In this document: positions 31,171-42,462 of the stretch, piece by piece | Position numbering within the stretch: the stretch's first letter is position 1 | How the letters are laid out: each line of letters begins with the position of its first letter | From: Gracilaria domingensis | Taxonomy: Eukaryota; Rhodophyta; Florideophyceae; Gracilariales; Gracilariaceae | Length of the DNA: 64,000 nt | NCBI GenBank assembly: GCA_022539475.1 | Contig: VCMS01000043.1 | Location: 1-64,000 of the forward strand | Direction of reading: 5' to 3' | Notes under the pieces: generated by a model | The model's input: only the letters and a program-made list of their open reading frames with translations | What the model was told of the DNA's origin: nothing | Database searches by the model: none | Translations under genes and position numbers: made by a program

Positions 31171-31289
31171 AAATTTCTCATAGGGTAAGTTCCCCACACA
31201 TGCATCGCGGCGATAAACTTGACTCGCGAATGCGGTAGGGTCCCCGCATCGCAATAGCGTTGCGTTCCAACACATTGGCTCTTCACTGT

Positions 31290-32330
31290 TGGAACCTAAT
31301 GCAATCCAATTATTGCTTTTCACGCGCTGTCCGTCTATTATTGCTATGCTCCTTTTCTACGAACTGTCTCTCTTTTATTGCTATTATTTGATACTTAACA
31401 TTTCAAAAGTCAAGCATTCCAAATGCTTCCTTTTTACTTGCTTCCTTTCTTTAATTGCTTTTCTTTGCTTTTCGAGTTCTGGAAGCTGATGCAATGCAAT
31501 TATCCATTTTCTGCCGTCTGTCTTTTACTTTTTTTCTTAAACTGTTGACTTTTGTAAGCTGATGCAATCCAATCACTGCTTTTGTACGCGCTCTACGTCC
31601 TTTTCTTTCTATGCTCGTTTTTTTAAGCGCTGCTTGTATGTTAATTTGTATTCTTCGATTTCTAACATTCAGAAGCAAATGCTATCCAATTACTGCATCT
31701 TTATGCCGATTTTCTAGTTTAGGTTCTTATATAATTTCTGACTTTTAGGAGCTGATGCATTCCAACTGCTTCTCTTTTGCGCGCTCTCTGTCTGTTTTGT
31801 CTGTTTTTCTCGCTTTGTTTCTTTCATTGCTTTTCCTTACTTCTCGAATTTTAAATCTGATGCAATCCAGTTGACCCCTTTTCGCTTCCTTTTTAACCCA
31901 CCGTCTGTCTTCTCTCTTTTATATTTATTCTTCAATTCTTGACTTTTTAGACGCCGATGCAATCTAATTGCTGCTTTTTTATGCGCTGTAGGTTTTATTG
32001 TTGATCTTTTTTCAAGATCTGTCGTTTATTGCTACTCTTTCATTTTTAACATTCAGAAAAAGACCCTGCTTCTCTACGCGCATTTCTGTTGTTAATTGGA
32101 AATACATAATATTGAATTTAAAAGATCTTGCATTCCAATTGCTTTAAAATTGCTTCGTTTTCACAGCTGGACAGACAACTGTACTTTATTGCGTTTTTAA
32201 TCACTTTCTTTCTTTTTTATGACTAGTCCTTCCTTTCTTTTATTTCTAGTTGTTACTTGTTCACTTTTAGAATCTGATGCAATCCAATTGCGGCCACGCT
32301 CTTTCTTTTAATCTTCTATCGTTCTTCTTT
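31290..32330. repeat. Pyrimidine-rich degenerate tandem satellite
   Basis: At least nine units begin near GATGCAATCCAATTGCTGC or a close variant (about 31296, 31489, 31558, 31679, 31752, 31858, 31952, 32128, 32274). Each continues with GCGCTGTCTGTC-type sequence, a long T/C-rich stretch and ACTTTTAGA before the next unit. Unit length varies (about 70-190 bases). There is no coding potential on either strand. Confidence 0.75.
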
Positions 32331-32513
32331 GTTTTCGGTCTTAAAGTCTTAGCTAGGTCGGCTGCTTAGTTATTAAGGTGTTAGGGTGTGGGTGGAGCAA
32401 GCGGCGCAATAACACCTACTTCCAGCGCAAACCCTTCTCCTTAAAACCTTCACACCTGCCCTCTATCTAATCTTAAACTCTATCACATGTAATATACTAT
32501 AGACAATACTGCC

Positions 32514-32622
32514 CCTAGGCCATATTTCAAGTTTCAGCAGCATTTCATTTTATTTACGGCTCTCTGTCGCCGTCTATCTGAGCATCTTTGTGAGCATATG
32601 GGGTATAAATCTGTGTTCTACT
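32514..32622 (+). repeat. Direct repeat B, left copy
   Basis: About 109 bases match 46009-46119 in the same orientation at roughly 85-90 percent, including GGCCATATTTCAAGTTTCAG and GTGAGCATATGGGGTAT. It is probably an old retroelement terminal sequence; see the right copy. Confidence 0.8.
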
Positions 32623-33043
32623 TCTTTCATTTCGTCGTAGGCCGCTTGGGTTATGTCCGTATCGGGATGACGTATGCGGTAGAGGTATACAACCTGCAGT
32701 GAAGATTTCAAATAGTCGTTGGAACTGGTTGTATCTGTAGTATAGTGGTGTAGAGCAAAACCCTGCGATAAACGCTATGGGGAATCTCCACTAGGATGTC
32801 CGAGTCCTACTCCCTATGAGAGGTAGACTCAGCGATAGAACCCTCTGTCCGTACTCGATTCGAGTGACAAGCCGGGTGTAAGATCGGAGACGGTGACTGG
32901 CTATACCTACAGAGGTGGGATGCAAAGAACGGTGCATATCCAGTGATGGAGTGTGATCCGAACCTGAACAAAGGGAAGAAAAAGGGGACCGTGTAAACGG
33001 GGGAGAGCTCACGGTAGAAACCACCGGAGCGGAGCCACGGACC

Positions 33044-33382
33044 GTGACAACCGGCGGGAACAGGTCCGACAGCGGAGCGACGCACTCAGAGGCGCCAAAA
33101 GTAAACCCAATACTGGGGCGGAAGCGATACCTGAACCAGATGAACAATTTTAAACAACGAGACTCAACAGAGTGGCAGCAACAAGATTCACCAACGAAAA
33201 CAAAACAAGAAACAACAAAAGATAACCGACACAACGGTAAAGACAATCAAAGGTCCAGAGATGGCGAGACAAGTGCTTCCTTAGTGACCCTGAGGGGTAG
33301 TAGTGCCGATACCAGTCATGGTTACTATCCGGATGGAGTCGTAGGTCTACGTAGGCAGCAAGCTACTATAGCCCGATCCTGA
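33044..33382 (+). CDS. Gln/Asn/Lys-rich ORF between repeats B and A
   Basis: A 112-residue frame rich in Gln, Asn, Lys and Ser (RYLNQMNNFKQRDSTEWQQQ). No family is recognised. Position between two presumed terminal repeats suggests it is part of the interior of the outer retroelement, such as a gag tail. It may equally be non-coding sequence that happens to be open. Confidence 0.25.
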   Translation: MTTGGNRSDSGATHSEAPKVNPILGRKRYLNQMNNFKQRDSTEWQQQDSPTKTKQETTKDNRHNGKDNQRSRDGETSASLVTLRGSSADTSHGYYPDGVVGLRRQQATIARS

Positions 33383-33779
33383 ACAGGATTCGACTTGAGT
33401 GTCCACTCAGTTGTTCATTTACTTGGAGGCTCAAGGGTGAGATCACCCGAGCATATATACTACTACTACGTCTACGGTGCACACCTCCAGAGGGTTCTAC
33501 ACGTGGACAATACACTGTCAGGGGGTGGGGTAATTCCCAGCGGGTGTGGCACAACTATCTGCAGGCCAACCTCTACACGTGACCAACTATTCCACTTACT
33601 ATACACTTCCTACAGAGGATTCACCTATCAAAGTTCCGTTAAAGCCCTCCAAAAAGTGCCCAAAATTAAAGGGAGTTTTCATAACCTCGCCACGTCACCG
33701 GCCATGGGTACCATCTCATTATGAGCCACTTGATGCATCCGATAGCGGAAAGCCGTTGCTCCACAAGTAGCTCGGCTCA

Positions 33780-34225
33780 ATAACCACGGGAGAAACGGTC
33801 CAAAGAATGAATGGCCAAAGGCAAGACCACTGGTAAAAAGGTGCAATGGGCGGGCGCTATTGGTCGTGCCTACAGGAAACGGCTACCAACGTCGCGATGG
33901 CTTGAAAACCTTAAGGTCTTTGGTACTTGCTAACTTATGGTTCAGATAGTTGCCTAGGGGTCTCTTACTTTACCACAGGAGGGAGGCACAGCTCGAGCAG
34001 CCTAAGTATCGACCGTGAGGCGCCTCGACCTCGGCCGTGGTGCACTCTAACGCAGCGCACCGCGTGTACTATCTGCACTACCTATGGCACAAAAACTACT
34101 AGTTAGAAAATAGGAAATCACAGGCGCCCGACAAAGCTACACGTGTTCCACAAGTCGTCCCCACCACCGGCGTCTTCTGCCATTCGCCAGGCCCAGCTAG
34201 ATAATGTAAAGGATTCAAAGTACCA
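33780..34225 (+). repeat. Direct repeat A, left copy (probable LTR or LTR remnant)
   Basis: About 445 bases match 44495-44940 without net insertion or deletion, at about 85-90 percent identity. Shared phrases include GATGGCTTGAAAACCTTAAG and CTCTTACTTTACCACAGGAG. The copies are 10.7 kb apart in direct orientation and bracket the Ty3/gypsy element. This fits long terminal repeats of an old insertion, though boundaries (TG...CA) were not pinned down. Confidence 0.8.
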
Positions 34226-34712
34226 CATACCCCCCCTCTCAGACGTCGCCGCCCCGGCAAAAAGAGTAATTCTGCCTAGGTTGTTTCGGCCTCCTCTTCC
34301 TTCCTCGGCCGTCAAGAAGACAGAATCGGGCCCTTGGGCGTCTCTGCTGCGACAAATCCTGGCAACCGGTACCGGGTATCAGTGTGTCCCATCTCGACTA
34401 TAAGTGCACCAACGGTGTCCACGGTGTCACTCACTGCGTCGAGAGTGCTCTCCAAGGGTTACCCGTATGTTCGAAAGCCTAGGGAGCCCCTGGGACGTTC
34501 TCATATCTCGACTCCCCATTCAACCTGCTCCTGCAAGGCAACCTCCGCCTTACCACGGCCATGCGATAACGATGCCGCCTCTTCTATATATGGACGTCAT
34601 GAAGCGCCGGGGCACCGGTATGACCATACAGTAGACCGTGGAGAGCTCCCACGGCGTTGCCCTGGGTTGCCATATCTTCTGCAGCACTACACTAGCCTGA
34701 CCTGGGAGTTAT
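34226..34712. other. No clear gene; interior next to repeat A
   Basis: Plus-strand frames are open but unconvincing (34334-34783). Part of the same retroelement-like block, without recognised protein. Confidence 0.3.
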
Positions 34713-36632
34713 TTGACGCGCGTCGCTTTGCAGCCCTCCCAGAGGGTGCCCGAGGGCCCAAACGTGGTCGGGCCGTGTCGTAGTATAGGCGATGGCTGCA
34801 CGTTCCTGTCGACGGTAGAACGGTGCCAGAGTGCGCCCAGTGAGTGCCAGTGGACATTCCATTCTTCAGGACGTTGGCGGAGACCGACTACCAACTGCCA
34901 GTCAATACCTCTCTCGATGGTCTTTTTGATATGTTTGGCAGCCCCTCCAGTGAGTTCCCTCCTCCTCGTCACAACGTGTTAGGCTTAATGTCTTTTGCTC
35001 CCCCGTATGACCAAATCTATTGGATGAGGGACAGAGTGTATTAGAACGACATGGCAGAGCCTGAAGGACGGATGCGTACCAATCTCAAGTACCTATTCTG
35101 CTGGCACCAGATAGAGTTACACGATATGATAGCTGTAGACCGACGCGGCTTGTACCCTCGACTCCCGTTCTTTCGTGATATTGAGTGAGAAGACTTTTGG
35201 CAGGTGTCTAACCTGCCCGCCGTCCCAACCCCGCCATTGGTGGCTTACTACTCCCGTCAGTTGCTAAGCAACCAAGACAGCCGCTGTAAGTGGCTTACTT
35301 GGCGCGTCTTAAAGGTAGAATTGGCTGTATTTGTCCTTGGGGCGTTCTTGGACACTGCAGAGCACGGCGTACGATGTAATGTGCGAACCCGATATTGGAG
35401 GGTTTGGAATAATGAGGAAGCGTGTCCCACTCCCATTGGTAGGCTCGTGAACCTGCCGCACAAGATGGTAGCGCATATAAGAGAGCTTGGGGTACAAAAA
35501 GTCGTGCCAGGAACGACTTACCCCGCGGACCGTGTCGAGCAGCTCTAGACTACACTTCGCAAATCGATTGGGCATCAACTCCAAGATTCCTTTGGCATGA
35601 TTACCACTGCGATAGCTTTTACGCGATACCGCGTCATCCTTCACGTCATGATGACGTCAAATCTTATCCAGCATTCCCAGCGAAGGTCAATCCAGCGATA
35701 CCACCGCGTACAGTTGTGGCGGACTATTACCCCAGAGCCATTGGATTTTCACAGAGCTGCTTCGAAGACCCGGATGCACCTCTATTAACTCCTGCTTTTC
35801 CAAGGACACTCGAACTGCTCCGCGTTCGGCACCAGTGCCTTCAAGTGACCGAGAAGATTCGCCAGCATCATTGATGGTGGTTGATCCTATCCTTCCAACG
35901 GAGCAGTCGCAGCCGACTGCTACAACTCTTGCCCATGATGTGAAGCCTGATGGCGCCCCTGGAGCGATACAGGGGAGCGTAGGGGAAGCACCGAGAGAAG
36001 CAGCTAGGTCACAGTGCCTTGAGACCAAGGCATCTGTTACGCTCCAACAAGTGTCACTCGACTTGACGGTAGTCAAGGGACCAACATTCACGTTTGCACC
36101 GAGTGATGCCGTTGGATTGAGCCCACCCACGCTGGCCGCTTTTGAAGAGCTCGGTAATGAGATGCGGAATCAGGGATATCACGGTTGATGGAGTCTCGGC
36201 GACGTCGCAATGTCGTCCCATTCGTGGCATCGTAGGTCAAAACGATACGAGTCCCTAGTCTAAAGTGCATTGGCCCTGTTACAGAGCATTCCGAGAGTCC
36301 TGCTCGAGAGCTCGCAAACCATCAAGGACAGAGTTGCGGAAGTCTTCGCTCTGCAAGAACAGCAATTGCAAAACCGAGTGACGCAAGAAGTGGAGCAGCA
36401 AATTCAATCAACGCTGTTATCCCTGTCGGACTCGGACGGCTCGGAGGCTCCAGACACCATACATGAGTCAGCTTCACAGCCACAAACTGGAGTACCCTTC
36501 AGTCGTATCAGAGGAGTCGACGGCGCTCCGCCACGACTTCGTGAATCTTCTACAGGCGGCGAAACAAGTCGGAGAGGTAGGGCGCGGGCCGTTGAAGGTA
36601 TTGAACGGGCTGTTCGCAGGACAGTGTAGGGC
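34713..36632 (+). pseudogene. Unrecognised plus-strand ORF block opposite to the chromovirus
   Basis: One plus-strand frame runs from about 34844 to 35548 with two in-frame stops (TAG 35042, TGA 35186). It contains FFRTLAETDYQLPVN, MSFAPPYDQIYWMRDRVY, NLKYLFCWHQIELHDM and WLTWRVLKVELAVFVLG, the look of a real folded protein of over 230 residues. Later frames at 35835-36188 and 36270-36629 are Ser/Pro/Glu-rich with a helical, coiled-coil-like stretch (VFALQEQQLQNRVTQEVEQQ). It lies between the 3' end of the chromovirus pol (opposite strand) and repeat A. It may be an antisense accessory gene of the retroelement or an independent older insertion. No family recognised. Confidence 0.4.
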
Positions 36633-37080
36633 GACACGGGTGGTACCCAAAGGCCTTCTCGATTGAAACATAACCGAACTTGAAGAAGGCTCTACTGCGT
36701 CGGGCTTGCGGCCACCTTGTGCTTCGTGGGAGTGCTTCGAGAGCCAGCCAAGAGCAGCGCTCTTCTCGGTGGCAGTTGGGGAATCCTTTGAAAAGGACGT
36801 CCCGAGCAAGTGCTGTAAGGCCAATAGGTGCCGCGGTTTGAGACTGTCAGACCTGCAACAAAAGTCTTAGCACGGTTCACATTGGCAACAAGTTTGGGTG
36901 TGGCGCCAATGGATCAAATAAAGTAATTGAGGCGATTTTTTGACTTGTGCCGCCGACGGTGGTGCGCGCCGGTGCGCGAGCGTTGTCCGCAGCCTGAAAA
37001 TCCATCGAAATTAGGCCTGCAGACGCATATCGCGGAGGTTCCGAATCCGGCTTCGGCTTGGCTCTGCGATGCCTAGAAGC
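36633..37080. other. Spacer at the 3' end of the chromovirus
   Basis: No coding frame on the chromovirus strand beyond the integrase tail. A polypurine tract and LTR start should lie here if the element were complete, but I could not identify them. Confidence 0.3.
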
Positions 37081-37208
37081 CGAGATACGGCCAATTCTTT
37101 GTTTTGGCCTCAAAATTCGTTTGGCAGCCCTTTTCAAAAAATCCGGGCAATTCCCTTTAGATTTTTTGCCGCGCTGCGCAGGGTCACACGCGGCTTTTGC
37201 GCTGTGGT

Positions 37209-39227
37209 TCATAACATGGTTTGGTTAGTTAGCATAATTATCCAGTTAGATAAGTAGGTGGTGTTGCGGAAAGCGAAAATATCCGCTGGAAATGTTATCC
37301 AGTGGCAATCGTTCCCATTCTGGACAGTGTGGAAGCGTGTCGTACGGATCATACGCCCCCTCTTTAAAAGCACGCTCCGTGCGTCCTTGTTCCTTCCAAA
37401 ATCTTCGGATAAAGTTTTCCGGGATGTGCTCCCGTGGCTCCCGCTGATCAAACTCCGGTGGAAACGGACCTTGTAGATAACATTACCGTCGCCATCAGTA
37501 CCAACAGAGACAATGTGGTCGACGACATACTTCTTTGGTAAGAACTCTTCTGGCAAATCCATTGCATCCAATGGGCCACAGCCTGAAGGAGAAGATGTTT
37601 TAACCTGCGCAGGGCGCTTATCTTCGGCAGCAGGGCCATCAACCAAAGGTTCGAATTCCTGCTCAGCAAGGTTTATCTCGTCGAAAGGAGCGAATCCGTT
37701 GGTGTCATTGCCCGCTGTGGAAGCTTCCGTACCCATGGTTGGATCAGCAGTGAAAACCTTTGGCGTAGCCGTAGGAGGTGCAGTTGCACTCGACCGTTCG
37801 GAAGAGAGCGTTTCTATGGAAGGACCGTTAGTAGGCTCCCGGCTCGCGTCAGTTCCACTGAATGTCTGCTGTGCACCCGACGTGAGAGGGACGGTTACCA
37901 CTAGGGCCGAAGAGACGCGATCAATAGCGACTGTTTCTTGAAGGCCGTCGCGCTCGATAGTAACCGTATGGGAAGTCGATCGCAGAACCTTGTAGGGTCC
38001 AGTGGAGCGTGGTAAGAGCTTCCAGGAGGCCAGCTCCATGTCATCCAATGGCTTCTTTGATGGTGCCCTATCCAGGTAGACCATCTCTACAGTCTTGAAG
38101 GACGGCAAAGAGCGCACAGACTTATCGAAGTCCGCCTTTGACATGAGCTGGGCTCGTGACAAGTTTGCTTTAGCGGTGTTGAGAATATCGTCGATCCTCC
38201 GGCGTGCGTACCGTCTAGCCTGCGTAAGAGTCATACCTTCGGTGATGTCTTGAGAAAACCAAGATGTCTTCACATCCACTGCCACTGGTAATGGCTGCCG
38301 AGTCAGGGTGAGATCGTATGGAGTAGTAGCAGTAGACCTATGCACCTGAGTGTTGTAGGAATAAACCAAAGGTTCTACGTAGTCGTCCCAATCCAACTGG
38401 TGCCCAGCAGTGTAGTGTACCAAACGGTTAATGAGTTTCTTGTTAAACCGTTCGGCTTGACCATTGGTTTGCGGATGGTAAGCCGTCGTAGTGACATGCT
38501 TCATACCTAAGGTAGCACAGACGTGTGAAAAGATTTTAGACCCGAACTGATTACCATTATCCGTCGGGAGATACAGGGGGAAACCATAACGATAAACCCA
38601 ATGCGTAAGGAACGCCATCGCCACATCCGTTGTCGTGATGTTCTTTAGCGGGATAGCATTTGTGGTTTTGGTAAACCTGTCGGTTATAACTAGGATGAAC
38701 TGGTTGCATTGTACTGCCTTCGGGAGTGGCACAAGGATATTCATTGCAATGAATTCCATTCGTCCGGCCACTGGAAACACCTTGAGCTTAGCCTGATGGC
38801 GAGCTCAAGTTCTGCAAAGCTTGGCGCAGGAGGCGCAGGTCTTTGCCGTGTTCCAAAGGTCGTTAGCCATAAACGGATAGTAGAAATGCTTCCTAAGGGT
38901 CTGGTACATACGAGCAACTCCGGGATGACCAGCAAACCGTGGATTGTGAGCGAGGTAGAGAAACCGTGCCCGTAGGTATTTCGGAATGACCTTCTGGATG
39001 GAACCATCCAGCGGGGACCTTCGGCAGAGTAATCCTAAGCGGTCACGGTCGAACAAGCATCCCTTGGTCCCAACCAGTTGTGCCTTCCCGTGGCAGAATT
39101 CACCTGCTTTCTGAGCCTGTAGGAGATCTTCTAACGTGATTGGAAGTAGGTCCTTTTCTTCTGGCAAAATTGTATTTACCTCTAAGTTCAATTCCTCATG
39201 CTGGCATTGCTTTGGCCAGTCCACCAA
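37209..39227 (-). pseudogene. Ty3/gypsy integrase with C-terminal chromodomain-like tail
   Basis: The minus-strand frame 39227-38805 has the zinc-binding H-H-C-C region (LAHNPRFAGHPGVAR, CASCAKLC). After an in-frame TGA at 38805 (family Arg) the frame continues at 38780. Catalytic acidic residues are present: VITDRFTK, LPTDNGNQF and NGQAERFNK. The tail has KKYVVDHIVSVGTDGDGN. A one-base frame change near 37440 hides its continuation, which in the other frame reads PPEFDQREPREHIPENFIRR, matching the end of a chromodomain and the basic tail. It is the 3' end of the pol gene of a chromovirus; family RT and RNase H lie upstream on the same strand. Confidence 0.85.
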
Positions 39228-39248
39228 GTAAACCTCTCCATGGTCTAG

Positions 39249-39788
39249 CTAACCATATAGATATTGTACCGTGGGCAGCAAGAAGTCATCCTTGGGATCT
39301 GTTTCGTACCCATCGAGGTTCGTCGTTGGTATTTCGTCATCCAGGGGGGTATCGTCATCTCCATTGGTAATTATTCGACTGAAGGCATCAGCCGATTGGT
39401 GCTTCAGTCCTCGCCTGTAAGTTCCATCGTATTCAAACTCGGAGAGCCTTAGCATCCCCCTCGCTAGCCTGCTGGACGCATCAGTCATGTTCAAGAGCCA
39501 GCGAAGGGAGTGGTGATCTGTCCTGATAGTAAATCGAACTCCCTCGAGGTAGGGCCACAAGGTTAGCACTGCCCAAACGATGGCAATATATTCCTTTTCG
39601 GTAGTTCTGTAGTTTTGTTCGGCACTATCCAGAGTCCTACTCCAGTAAACAATAGGTCGGTAGCCCTTTGGACATTCCTGTTCCTGTAGGAGAACACATC
39701 CAACCTGTCCATCAGAAGCGTCAGTGCCCCAAAAATGTATGGTTTATCCGGTTTCGATAATGCCAGTGCGAGAGGATTCAGCCCAGAG
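39249..39788 (-). pseudogene. Ty3/gypsy RNase H part of pol
   Basis: The minus-strand frames give LALSKPDKPYIF and then, after frame changes near 39720, the segment with IVYWSRTLDSAEQNY and EKEYIAIVWAV. These continue into LTLWPYLEGVRFTIRTDHHS and LLNMTDASSRLARGMLRLSE of frame 39569-39249. This is the RNase H domain with its catalytic D/E/D region and TDH-x-SLR-type motif. An in-frame TAG at 39249 precedes the integrase frame. The 5' side is cut off from the RT part by an insertion at about 39789-40217. Confidence 0.8.
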
Positions 39789-40217
39789 AGGTGAATTGAT
39801 GTCCGTATGATGTCCCCCAGATAACCCATATTAGAATTACGAGACCTGAAGATGTCCGTTTGATCTCCTTAAGATGGCCATATGATGTACGTGAATGATG
39901 CTCAGATGATGTATTAATTATATCCAAATGATAGCCGCCTGATACGCACATGATGTACGGAGAGATGTTCATTGGATTTTGTGATGTCCAAATGATGCAC
40001 AGCGGATTTCCGGACATCTATGGGACATATCTTCGTGCATCATATGAATATCTTTGGAATAGTTTTTGTACATCCTAAGGACATGTAAAGGACATCAATT
40101 AGGCACATCCAACGGGGTACCATGGCATATCAATCGGATATCCTGGATGTGCAGAAGATATCCAACTGATATCCCATAGATGTCCTAATTTTTCATCCGA
40201 TGGACGTCCATTGCGCA
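39789..40217. mobile_element. MITE-like palindromic insert inside the pol gene
   Basis: About 430 bases separate RT (ending near 40235) from RNase H (resuming near 39785) and break the pol frame. The left half is packed with GATGTCC / GATGTAC-type words on the plus strand. The right half has their reverse complements (GGACATC, GGACAT, GTACATCC), so the whole is a degenerate inverted repeat. The ends resemble each other in inverted form (GATGTCCGTATGATGTCC against the complement of GGACGTCCATTGCGCATC). No transposase. A small non-autonomous element, probably of an undescribed type. Confidence 0.7.
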
Positions 40218-41170
40218 TCACTTTATCTCGCAGGGCAGTAGTTTATTCATCAAGGTTTGAAATGATTCGTACTGTTCGTCCGTCAGGCAGTCAAATTCCG
40301 ATGCCGTACCCTTTTTAAGCATTTTGTTGAGGGGTGCCGCAATCTTCGAGAACCCTTGGACAAACCTACGGTAGATGCTACAAAGCCCAAGGAAAGAGCG
40401 CAACTCTTTGTGACTTCGAGGTGGTTTTGCCAGTCGGATTGCGTCCATAGTCCTTTTCCCAACCTGAAGCTTCCCAAAGTGAACCACATGGCCAAGGTTC
40501 TCCACTAAGTTCTGGAAAAAGAAGCATATTGGTAGCTTCAGAGTTATTCCAGCCTCACGGAGAATCCTCAGAATTGACCTCACGTGGGTGAAATGTTCCC
40601 GAACGGTCTGCGAAAATATGATTACGTCATCCAGATAAACCAAGGCAAACTTCCATCTGACCCTAGATAGGATTATATCCATTGCCCGATGGAAAGTCGC
40701 CGGTGCTTTCATCAAACCAAATGGCATCCGTTTAAAACGGAATAGTCCTTCATGGGTTGTGAACGTCGTCACGGGTTTGCCTTGTCGTCGAATGGTATCT
40801 GCCAATACCCCCAATTGGCATCCAGTGTGGTGAATACCGTTGCTTCGCCTAAAGTGTCGAGACAATCCTCCATTCTGGGAATCAGATAATTGTCCCGTTT
40901 GGTCATTGCGTTCAGCCTTCGGTAGTCATTGCAAAACCTTACGGACGCGTCCTTTTTTGCCGCGAGAACGAAAGGATTTGCCCATTGGGATTCGTGTAGC
41001 GGAGCTGGCTCGATGACGTTAGCTCTGCGCATCTTCGCAAGTTGTTCTGCCACAATCTCGCGTCCCTTAAGGCCCGTACGGTACCGGTGTTGGTAGACTG
41101 GCTTAGCGTCATCCTTAAGGTCTATTCGATGTTTTGTAGCCCGAATCTCTCCCAATTGGCCAGACTGCAT
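40218..41170 (-). pseudogene. Ty3/gypsy reverse transcriptase part of pol
   Basis: The minus-strand frame 41170-40769 has KHRIDLKDDAKPVYQHRYR, WANPFVLAAKKDASVRFCNDYRRLN and TTLDANWGYWQIP (first catalytic Asp). After a frame change near 40800, frame 40865-40218 continues with FKRMPFGLMKAPATFHRAMD and ALVYLDDVIIFS, the YLDD catalytic motif intact. The sequence runs to the end of the thumb region (RSFLGLCSIYRRFV, PLNKML). The protein is cut at LLPCEIK by the palindromic insert. It is clearly of the Ty3/gypsy lineage. Confidence 0.9.
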
Positions 41171-42155
41171 GGATTGGAATTCTTGGAGAAGCTCGATAAA
41201 CTTTGGGCGGTGCGATTCGAATTCCTCTCCTAAGTTTACCTCTCCCTCTCAAGATCTCGACGTCCTCGTCCTCATTGGGGGTGAGTTCATCCCATGAGGT
41301 TTCCATGATACGCGTTGGAGCTGGTAGTGCAACACCAATGACAGTACCCTTTGGTAAGCTTACCGGGTGGTCCCGGAAGTTACTCATACTAACCAAAAAA
41401 GGAACCCTCGGTCTGCAGTCCATGATCCTATTGGCCATTAAGAAAAGGTGACGCTGAATCGTCCTCGGATGATTCTGAATCGTCACCAGACCAGCGGTTT
41501 CGCAGTGAACCAGAGCGGCAATCTGCCTCACGGGCGGTATCGTTATCGCACGTGATAACCGAACCTTATTGGAAACGGTATTCTTAGGGACCAGATTTAG
41601 AACCGATAATAGCCACTGGACGGGTGCGGTAGAAGGAAACTTCCGGAGCCCGGGGTAGATTGCCTTCACGTATCGGTCGATGAAAGACGTCCCAAGGGGA
41701 CATTCAGCACCTAAGGTAGGACAAACAAGGAACCAAGTACGGACCCGAAGGTCGCCAATCTGTAAGCAGAGAAGAATGATTCCTTTAATATCCATTGATC
41801 GTTTCGATGCATCAGTTACCCTTAGAGTCCTCCTAACCTTCACCTCGTCCTCCCAGCCAGCCGGTAAAATCTTTGGATGGCCCAAGTTCGGCCCTGCTCC
41901 AGTGTCCAGGACGCTGGTAACGACCAGTGACCTTGAGGCAGTTACACCAATGGTGTGTTTTACTTTGTAATTCTCCTTCCGTAGGATATATATTGGAGAA
42001 TCCGCTCCGCTCTCCAGTTCGTCACACCATTGTGCCAATCTTCTGTCTTCTATTGGTGGCACCGACGGTTGAGTATCCGAAGGCTTCTGAAATTCCCTTG
42101 GACAAATTTCTTCACCTTCGGCGGTGAGGCTAGAATCCTGTGAGAGGCGGCGCAC
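41115..42155 (-). pseudogene. Ty3/gypsy aspartic protease region
   Basis: A 346-residue minus-strand frame with SVLDTGAGPNL, the D-T-G active site of retroviral-type aspartic proteases, at about residue 85. A long linker follows, toward RT. A frame change at about 41160 leads into the RT frame. N-terminal of it the gag tail frames occur (42702-42463 and 42355-42050). Confidence 0.75.
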
Positions 42156-42462
42156 CTCAAGCCGTTCCTATACGCGTTTTCCGACTGAGTTTTTCCACCA
42201 GTGGTGTACGCGTGATCACTGGCCTGCACTTCTTCTGGAACATCCGTCTGGTGTTCTGAGCTGGCATCATCCACTAGATTCGAAACTGCATTAACCGTTG
42301 GAGCGTTGGCTGGGGTTTCCAATGGTGTGGCGTACCTCGACGTGCCAGGAGACAACGTCTACCGGGGAGCCTGACGGGTGAAAATTCCTTCGGATCGCCG
42401 TGCCTGGTAGTTTTCGTTCCTTAAGGCCATGAATTTGTCCTTCGCTTCCTTCGGTAAGAACT

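Noticed and set aside
31290..32330. CRISPR-like array
   Set aside because: Unit length varies, spacers are not unique regular inserts, and the tract is pyrimidine-rich satellite in a eukaryotic context.
32700..32830. Possible tRNA-like segment
   Set aside because: Some phrases look promoter-like (GTAGTATAGTGGTGTAGAGC), but no cloverleaf with a T-arm and acceptor stem could be folded by eye.
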